From: Methanosarcinales archaeon
GTDB taxonomy: Archaea; Halobacteriota; Methanosarcinia; Methanosarcinales; Methanogasteraceae
NCBI GenBank assembly: GCA_003661105.1
Contig: QMVM01000061.1
Location: 1-9,644 of the forward strand
Reading direction: 5' to 3'
DNA length: 9,644 nt
Shown here: positions 1 to 4,283 of the stretch, one piece after another
Numbering within the stretch: the stretch's first letter is position 1
Layout: each line of letters opens with the position of its first letter
Made by a program: the position numbers and the translations under genes
The notes under the pieces: model-generated
Databases searched by the model: none
What the model was told of the DNA's origin: nothing
What the model saw: only the letters and a program-made list of their open reading frames with translations

Positions 1-22
1 ATCGCAGCGCAAGGGTTGGCTG

Positions 23-1354
23 ATGGACATCGAGGGATACGCAAAACGAGGGCTCAGCCGGGACGACCCGGACCTCGAACAGAAACTTACAGACCGGATA
101 CTCGAGATCAAAGATATCACCCCAGAGAGGGCACGTGATATCGCCAGCGCAACGATTGTGGAAGCGCGCGCCACGCTTCACCCCGCAGGAGATATCCTCG
201 CCCCGATCGCGTCAGGAGTTACGATGGGCGAGTTCGGTGTCGGATCGAGGGGCGCTGGCGATTTTTATGCACATGAGAAGATCGCGGAGGTGATAGGAAA
301 GACCGATGCCATCGTTGATTCGTCACACCTCGATGATTCGGGCGTGGTGCGCACCTCAAGGCAGGAAGGTCAGGACCAGTACGTCGTTTTGAACATCGAC
401 GGCATCCACTCGCGGTTAAGCGATTTCCCGTTTCTTGCAGGGTTTCATGTAGCGCGTGCCGCACTCCGCGACATCTATGTGATGGGCGCACTCCCGGTTG
501 CGATGCTGTCAGACATCCACATCGCAGATGACGGCGATGTCGGGAAGATCTTCGATCATATCGCAGGCATATCAGCAGTCGCCGAACTGACACACGTGCC
601 GCTTGTCACCGGGAGCACGCTTCGGATCGGCGGCGACATGGTGATCGGGGATCGGATGACCGGTGGCGTCGGCGCTGTCGGAGTCGCAAAGGATCTCACA
701 GCACGCATCGATGCTGCGCCAGGCGACGTGATCCTGATGACAGAAGGCGCAGGAGGCGGTACGATCTCGACTGCTGCGCTCTATTACGGGATGCACGATG
801 TCGTTGATGAGACGATCAATATCACCTTTATAGAGGCATGCGACGCGCTCTTTGCCGCGGATCTTCCGGGAAGGATCCATGCGATGACCGATGTCACCAA
901 TGGCGGAGTGCGCGGCGATGCCAAGGAGATATCGAGAACCGCCAGAGTGAAACTGGTCTTTCATGAAGAGAAGATGCGAAATTTGGTGAATCCGAAAGTT
1001 CTTTCGATGCTTGAGTCGCTTGAGATAGATTACCTTGGGGTGTCCCTGGATGCGCTTCTCTTGATCGCGCCGCCTGATACCGCACCTGACATTATGGACG
1101 CGATCATGGGTGCAGGAGTCGAGATCGATGTGGTTGGCGAGGTATGTGAAGGTGAGGGTGCCGAACTGGTCATCGATGGCGAGGTCCGCGACTTCACGCC
1201 ACGATTTCGGGAGTCTGCATACACCCCGATCAAGAAGCTGGTTGGCGAGGCAGCGCCAGAGGATTATGAGCGGATGTGCGCGGCTGTCGACCGTGCAGCA
1301 GTGGAGGCGGGGGGGAGGAGGGATCTGGTGGTGGCGAGGGTGCGGGGCGCGTAA
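23..1354 (+). CDS. AIR synthase-related (PurM/HypE/SelD superfamily) protein
   Basis: Encodes a 443-residue protein of the PurM-like ATP-binding superfamily (AIR synthase, HypE, SelD, ThiL). Visible hallmarks: an acidic segment NIDGIHSRLSDFP near residues 124-136, where DG stands in the nucleotide/metal site position; an Ala/Gly-rich segment RAALRDIYVMGA (145-156); a Gly-rich stretch TGSTLRIGGDMVIGDRMTGG (196-215); GDVILMTEGAGGG (234-246), which starts the C-terminal domain; and MTDVTNGGVRGDA (288-300), similar to the T-D-x-T-x-G-G motif of HypE and SelD. An extra N-terminal part of about 60 residues precedes the PurM fold. Archaeal homologues of this size are often annotated as HypE-like or AIR synthase-related; the exact substrate is unknown. 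The ATG at 23 gives a natural start, but the frame stays open to the window edge, so a longer N-terminus is not excluded. The Gly/Arg-rich C-terminus may be slightly altered by a nearby repeat. Confidence 0.88.
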   Translation: MDIEGYAKRGLSRDDPDLEQKLTDRILEIKDITPERARDIASATIVEARATLHPAGDILAPIASGVTMGEFGVGSRGAGDFYAHEKIAEVIGKTDAIVDSSHLDDSGVVRTSRQEGQDQYVVLNIDGIHSRLSDFPFLAGFHVARAALRDIYVMGALPVAMLSDIHIADDGDVGKIFDHIAGISAVAELTHVPLVTGSTLRIGGDMVIGDRMTGGVGAVGVAKDLTARIDAAPGDVILMTEGAGGGTISTAALYYGMHDVVDETINITFIEACDALFAADLPGRIHAMTDVTNGGVRGDAKEISRTARVKLVFHEEKMRNLVNPKVLSMLESLEIDYLGVSLDALLLIAPPDTAPDIMDAIMGAGVEIDVVGEVCEGEGAELVIDGEVRDFTPRFRESAYTPIKKLVGEAAPEDYERMCAAVDRAAVEAGGRRDLVVARVRGA

Positions 1355-1381
1355 ATTCGTTTCTGGTGGTGGCGAGGGTGC
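1324..1381. repeat. 20-bp direct repeat straddling the stop codon of the AIR synthase-like gene
   Basis: The 20 bases at 1324-1343 recur exactly at 1362-1381 (shift of 38 bp). The first copy codes for the last residues of the upstream protein (around LVVARV); the second lies just past its stop at 1352-1354. This looks like a local slippage duplication. Confidence 0.85.
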
Positions 1382-1393
1382 CGAGGCAGATGG

Positions 1394-1403
1394 TTTTTAT
1401 TTT
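1394..1403 (+). terminator. oligo-T tract after the AIR synthase-like gene
   Basis: Two T-runs, TTTTT and TTTT, separated by a single A lie about 40 bases after the stop. Archaeal RNA polymerase terminates at such U-tracts without needing a hairpin. The assignment is tentative because the surroundings are AT-rich. Confidence 0.4.
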
Positions 1404-1479
1404 AGCATATTCCTTATAAAATCCATAAATTCACGAACGCCAAAAACGGGATCGTCATTTATAGGTACGCGGCAGAAGA

Positions 1480-1510
1480 CCCCGCTACTTGTAGCGGGGA
1501 GGAAGTCACG
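1480..1510 (+). mobile_element. hairpin resembling an IS200/IS605-type right end (relic)
   Basis: CCCCGCTAC and GTAGCGGGG form a perfect 9-bp inverted repeat (1480-1488 and 1491-1499) with a 2-nt loop, followed directly by AGGAAGTCAC. A GC-rich hairpin followed by GGAGGAAGTCAC-like sequence is typical of the right end, next to the 3' end of tnpB, of IS200/IS605 elements in archaea and bacteria. No intact tnpA or tnpB lies beside it. If the reading is right, only the terminal hairpin or a small non-autonomous derivative remains. An ordinary terminator or REP-like palindrome is the main alternative. Confidence 0.4.
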
Positions 1511-1650
1511 ATACCCACTTTCAAAGAAAAGTTCCACAAAGACAGAGAGTTTTTTTGAAATTATGGAGAAGCTGCAAGCTTGTAAATCCCCCCATCACAG
1601 TACTTAAAATGCAGCCGACACACGGTTGGAGATGGCACCGAGGCATCGAC

Positions 1651-1832
1651 ATGAAGAAGTAACTCGTAGCAGTCATGGATTTCGGAGGGTAGTATAGCCA
1701 CCTGATTTTGCAAAGCTTCCGTATGATCTGCTGAAGCGGATCGGTAGCAGGACCGCAAACGAGATCAGCGGCGTGACCCGGGTTGCTCATGCGATCTCAT
1801 CCAAGCCGCTGTCCACGATCGAGCCGTGCTGA
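1651..1832 (+). pseudogene. guaA: guaA (GMP synthase) relic with large internal deletion and stops
   Basis: Two pieces of GMP synthase are recognisable. At 1704-1832 the frame reads DFAKLPYDLLKRIGSR, then TANEISGVTRVAHAISSK, then PLSTIEPC and a stop. This follows the conserved C-terminus of the ATP-pyrophosphatase subunit (LPYDfL..v..RivNEv.GisRVvyDvs.KPPaTIEWE), down to two residues between TIE and the stop. At 1651-1707, one frame off, MKK-stop-LVAVMDFGG-stop-YSHLI matches the N-terminal start of the glutamine amidotransferase part ((I/V)xDFGxQYxxLI), with TAG in place of the conserved Gln codon. About 60 of the roughly 510 codons remain, joined near 1700-1707. In-frame stops at 1660 and 1690 plus the frame change make a product impossible. 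The C-terminal identification is firm, the N-terminal one likely. Confidence 0.8.
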
Positions 1833-1926
1833 ATGCGCAGGATCGCGCCACCTGCAAAGGCATGAGGGGACCGCGGCTATCAACAACATGGGCTGAGTGA
1901 CGCGGCAGTCCCGCACCGCAGCACGC

Positions 1927-3009
1927 TCATATTGTAACAACCATCCCCGCCCGCTCTTTCCACGCCTGAACGAATCGGTCGGTCGAAACGCCGATGAACG
2001 CATCGACCAGGCAGAGGTCGCAGCGGTCGATCACTGCCGCGAGATCCGCAAGGTTACCATGGTACACCGAGATATCCATGGGTCCTGATACTCCATCTCC
2101 ATGTGCTGTTGCGACCAATCTCGGAGTACTGATGTCAGCTATCAGCGGAAGTTTCGAGGGGTCGGTATGAATCTCCGGTTCAGGATCGAGACCGAGAATC
2201 GATGCGTTCGCTTTGATATTAAGAATAGTATTCATAACCGCCGGGCGGAACGCGTCGTTTAGTATCACCTCGCGCGCACCTGCAAGCACCGCGACAAGCC
2301 CGAGCGTGCCCGCGCCGCAGCAGCCGTCCACAACAGTACCTTCCAGCTTCCGCTGGTAGTATAACGATTCGAGTACCCCGGTCTTGTCGGATTCGGCATG
2401 CGAGAACTCGATATGCGTGTCGGATTGGGTTTTATAGATGCACAGTTCCCCAAATGCCGATGAGACGACATCTCCGCGAACATCGCATCCAGCAAGAAGA
2501 TTATAGGTGTGGGGCGCGCTGTCCGCATCCAAAACCCCAACCGGCTGACCCGGTTCCCCTTTTCGCTCGATCACGCCTTTCACCTCAGAGACTTCGTCCA
2601 CCAGCAGCTCTGCGGTCTCTTTGTCGATTGCGTCCATGACAAGGATCAGCATGTCCCTGCCAAGTCTAGGAGGAAACGGGACCGGATACCCAATCGTGAT
2701 CATCGGGGTGCCGACATCAGAGAGTGCGGCATCTCTGGCGCGCAAGCCCTCTCGCACCAATATCCTGAGTACGTGTGCGATGACGACATCGAGATGCCGC
2801 TTCCCGCAGTTCTGGCACCGCATGGCAGCATCATCGACGTTACGGAAGGGGTGGTCGAGCTGATGAAACGGTAACTGCTTGCTGATCCGGGGGTCTGGCG
2901 CGCACGACTGGCATGCAGCATACATGGAAGCTATCGACTCAAACACATCTTCAGCAGGGGTGACGCAGTTGCCGCTCCCGCACCTCGGGCAGATGATTGC
3001 GGCGTTCAT
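1927..3009 (-). CDS. Zn-ribbon SAM-dependent methyltransferase-like protein
   Basis: Second gene of the hydrolase operon. The ATG at 3009-3007 is preferred: it overlaps the upstream stop as ATGA and has GGAGG six bases upstream; the longer reading from 3036 would add nine residues without a ribosome site. The 360-residue product opens with cysteine pairs C7-x2-C10, C33-x2-C36 and C65-x2-C68, a zinc-ribbon arrangement. A mixed alpha/beta middle follows, then VVDGCCGAGTLGLVAVLAGA (about 226-245), which matches motif I of class I (Rossmann) methyltransferases, with ILNDAFRPAV after it where motif II is expected (Asp at 252). A late hydrophobic strand DLCLVDAFIG (331-340) fits the later strands of the fold. 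Substrate unknown; PrmA-like or RNA methylase relatives are possible. It may act on RNA or protein via the Zn ribbon, but this is inference. Confidence 0.72.
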   Translation of the reverse strand: MNAAIICPRCGSGNCVTPAEDVFESIASMYAACQSCAPDPRISKQLPFHQLDHPFRNVDDAAMRCQNCGKRHLDVVIAHVLRILVREGLRARDAALSDVGTPMITIGYPVPFPPRLGRDMLILVMDAIDKETAELLVDEVSEVKGVIERKGEPGQPVGVLDADSAPHTYNLLAGCDVRGDVVSSAFGELCIYKTQSDTHIEFSHAESDKTGVLESLYYQRKLEGTVVDGCCGAGTLGLVAVLAGAREVILNDAFRPAVMNTILNIKANASILGLDPEPEIHTDPSKLPLIADISTPRLVATAHGDGVSGPMDISVYHGNLADLAAVIDRCDLCLVDAFIGVSTDRFVQAWKERAGMVVTI

Positions 3010-3638
3010 AACGTCCTCCAGAGAACCGCTCTGCACGGCGCGCCATCCGCATGAACGGTCTTGATCGGAAGACAGGTCAGTTGATACCGCCCCGGCTCGA
3101 CAGACCGTAGATCTATATCCTCAAGAATCAGCGCGCCGGCGCCAAGCATGGTCAGGTGGACTGGAAAATCCATATTATCGTAGCGTTCGACAGATATATA
3201 ATCGATTCCTACCAGCGACACCCCTTTATCAACCAGCCATTGCGCGGCGTCTGATTCGATGTAAACGAAGTTCTCGTGAAACCGTTCACGCGGCAGATCG
3301 CTGTTCTTTGTTTTGAAGAGAACCGCCTGCCCGGGTTCGACCGGACAACTGTCCAGTTCAGGCACGGTCACGGATATGGGCGATTCAATTTCGATCACGT
3401 CCGCATCGAGGAAGAACCGCTCAACCGGCACCTCATCAAGCGATTCGCGCCCCTCAAAAAAGTGGAGTGGCGCATCGATGTGCGTTCCGGAGTGGCTGCT
3501 CATCACCAGTCTGGAGAGCGCGTATCCGGAGGCGCGCGTATGCGACGCCGAGAAATCCACATCATCCGGAAAACTGACCGTGTCCAGTCCAAGTGTCCGG
3601 GTGATGTCGATTATCATTTCCCTGTGGAGTTCTTTCAT
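3006..3638 (-). CDS. cyclase/arylformamidase (KynB-like) family metal-dependent hydrolase
   Basis: A 210-residue protein with the family signature SSHSGTHIDAPLHF at residues 47-60. H49, H53, D55 and H59 match the metal-binding HxGTHxDxPxHF motif of the cyclase family (Pfam PF04199), which includes bacterial kynurenine formamidase and archaeal proteins of unsettled role. GIDYISVE further on is also typical. The opening IIDITRTLG is the usual family N-terminus, so the start could be M1 (3638) or M8 (3617); neither has a convincing ribosome site, though AGGGA precedes M8 closely. It is the first gene of a two-gene operon: its TGA overlaps the ATG of the methyltransferase-like gene by 4 bp. No tryptophan-degradation genes are visible nearby, so the substrate cannot be inferred. 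Confidence 0.85.
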   Translation of the reverse strand: MKELHREMIIDITRTLGLDTVSFPDDVDFSASHTRASGYALSRLVMSSHSGTHIDAPLHFFEGRESLDEVPVERFFLDADVIEIESPISVTVPELDSCPVEPGQAVLFKTKNSDLPRERFHENFVYIESDAAQWLVDKGVSLVGIDYISVERYDNMDFPVHLTMLGAGALILEDIDLRSVEPGRYQLTCLPIKTVHADGAPCRAVLWRTL

Positions 3639-3679
3639 GGTTGGTTATGTGATCGGATGGCTATTATGACTGTATATGG

Positions 3680-3709
3680 GTATTAAGGAAAAATATATCC
3701 GTATTAAGG
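3680..3709 (-). promoter_or_regulatory. promoter of the hydrolase operon with flanking direct repeats
   Basis: On the minus strand, CCTTAATAC occurs twice (3709-3701 and 3688-3680), 21 bp apart, flanking GGATATATTTTT, a good archaeal TATA region at about 3690-3698. Transcription would begin near 3668, giving a leader of about 30 nt before the ATG at 3638. Two direct repeats spaced two helical turns apart around a TATA box suggest a repressor or activator site. A second TATA-like element (CATATAC, 3678-3672) could serve a shorter leader. Confidence 0.5.
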
Positions 3710-3733
3710 CATATAACTTACCGAGCCGCAATG

Positions 3734-3762
3734 TTTATATACCACCGCATAATAGTGGTGTA
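3734..3762 (+). promoter_or_regulatory. promoter of small RNA copy A with inverted repeat
   Basis: TTTATATA (3734-3741) is a consensus archaeal TATA box. The expected start 24-28 nt beyond its centre falls at about 3762-3766, exactly where the 5' arm of the RNA stem begins. TATACCA (3738-3744) and TGGTGTA (3756-3762) form an imperfect 7-bp inverted repeat covering the 3' half of the TATA box and the space before the start, a suitable place for a repressor. Confidence 0.65.
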
Positions 3763-3764
3763 CT

Positions 3765-3885
3765 ATGCGAGCGGGTTTCTAAAACCTTTTTTAACCACAC
3801 TAACCCCCACTCCCCACTTCCCACACTCCCGCTCGCATATTCCCTTAACAATTTGTTGGTGAGCATGTCTTCTTTCGGTATTTTT
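3765..3885 (+). ncRNA. predicted small RNA, copy A (novel, stem with G-free loop)
   Basis: A unit of about 121 nt starting at the predicted transcription start. The first 11 bases ATGCGAGCGGG (3765-3775) pair perfectly with CCCGCTCGCAT (3828-3838). The 52-nt loop between (3776-3827) contains no G at all: first a U/A-rich part with TTTTTT, then a run of C-blocks (CCCCC, CCCC, CCC) separated by AC or U. A 3' part with TTAACAATTTGTTGG follows, ending in TTTTT (3881-3885) as a likely archaeal terminator. No protein of credible length is encoded on this strand; a five-codon reading frame (MRAGF) begins at the first ATG. No known RNA family was recognised. A regulatory RNA is the favoured reading; a small mobile repeat is the alternative. 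Confidence 0.55.
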
Positions 3886-3902
3886 GATATGCTTTGCCGA
3901 GT

Positions 3903-3937
3903 CGAAAGGTTTATATACCATCCAGTAAAGTGGTATA
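3903..3937 (+). promoter_or_regulatory. promoter of small RNA copy B with BRE, TATA and inverted repeat
   Basis: CGAAA (3903-3907) directly upstream of TTTATATA (3910-3917) is a near-ideal archaeal BRE plus TATA. TATACCA (3914-3920) and TGGTATA (3931-3937) form a perfect 7-bp inverted repeat. Compared with copy A, the repeat arms are kept while the 10-11-nt spacer between them differs, which argues that the arms matter. Confidence 0.7.
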
Positions 3938-3939
3938 CT

Positions 3940-4060
3940 ATGCGAGCGGGTTTCTAAAACCTTTTTTAACCACACTAACCCCCACTCCCCACTTCCCACA
4001 CTCCCGCTCGCATATTCCCTTAACAATTTGTTGGTGAGCTTGTCTTCTTTCGGTATTTTT
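3940..4060 (+). ncRNA. predicted small RNA, copy B (novel, stem with G-free loop)
   Basis: Nearly identical to copy A (130 of 131 positions over the repeat; the one difference is A at 3865 versus T at 4040). The same 11-bp stem is present (3940-3950 with 4003-4013), the same 52-nt G-free loop (3951-4002) and the same final TTTTT (4056-4060). It has the stronger promoter of the two, with a clear BRE. The arrangement of two separately promoted, almost identical units resembles tandem small-RNA genes. Function unknown. Confidence 0.55.
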
Positions 4061-4084
4061 GATATGTGGTGCAGCTGTGAAGTT

Positions 4085-4120
4085 ATCCGGCATTGTCCGG
4101 ATGTTTGCATTGTTCCGGAA
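4085..4120. promoter_or_regulatory. cluster of TCCGG-type inverted repeats upstream of the thermosome gene
   Basis: ATCCGG (4085-4090) and CCGGAT (4097-4102) form a perfect 6-bp inverted repeat with 6 bases between, and the palindrome TTCCGGAA follows at 4113-4120. The cluster lies about 80-120 bp upstream of the thermosome TATA box and after RNA copy B. It could be a regulator site for chaperonin expression or part of a structure at the end of the RNA region; the sequence alone does not decide. Confidence 0.3.
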
Positions 4121-4201
4121 TACCAGTGTTTGCAGGATTGACATCATGTTTTTCAACCGACCGGATGAAATTAGAAAGACTCCCACTCGCCACCGCAAGC
4201 C

Positions 4202-4272
4202 TTTTATAGAAGTACTATCACTGTTTTGTTGACCTGATTATTACATCGAGGTCATTAATAATATAAGTGAGG
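4202..4272 (+). promoter_or_regulatory. thermosome promoter and ribosome binding site
   Basis: TTTTATA (4202-4208) is a TATA box; transcription is expected near 4230, giving a leader of about 50 nt. GTGAGG (4267-4272) is a modest SD site 11 bases before the ATG at 4284. Confidence 0.5.
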
Positions 4273-4283
4273 CATGATAAAAA

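Larger units (their letters stand above)
3761..4066. repeat. tandem 131-bp direct repeat (3761-3891 and 3936-4066)
   Basis: The two segments are 175 bp apart start to start and differ at one position only. Upstream of them, similarity continues through the TATA box but drops in the 10 bases inside the promoter inverted repeat; downstream it stops sharply after GATATG. The high identity implies recent duplication or ongoing gene conversion. Confidence 0.95.

Noticed and set aside
1110..1607. Plus-strand frame of 165 codons overlapping the end of the AIR synthase-like gene
   Set aside because: Out of frame with the clearly conserved gene, without a ribosome site, and its residue make-up is not protein-like.
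1521..1790. Minus-strand frames of 89 and 65 codons
   Set aside because: They lie antisense to the guaA relic; the recognisable GMP synthase signature on the + strand explains their protein-like look.
3676..3957. Plus-strand frame of 93 codons through RNA copy A
   Set aside because: Reads across the TATA boxes of both RNA promoters, has no ribosome site, and the same repeat is not kept in the same frame in copy B (shift of 175 bp is not a multiple of three).
3761..4066. CRISPR array
   Set aside because: Only two units of 131 bp with a single 44-bp gap; the units hold promoters and hairpins and do not fit repeat-spacer geometry.
3763..4198. Minus-strand open frames of 115 and 86 codons with the same C-terminal sequence
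   Set aside because: The shared ends (CERECGKWGVGVSVVKKGF and following) come simply from the tandem repeat; there is no ribosome site, and the + strand has promoters and RNA structure instead.
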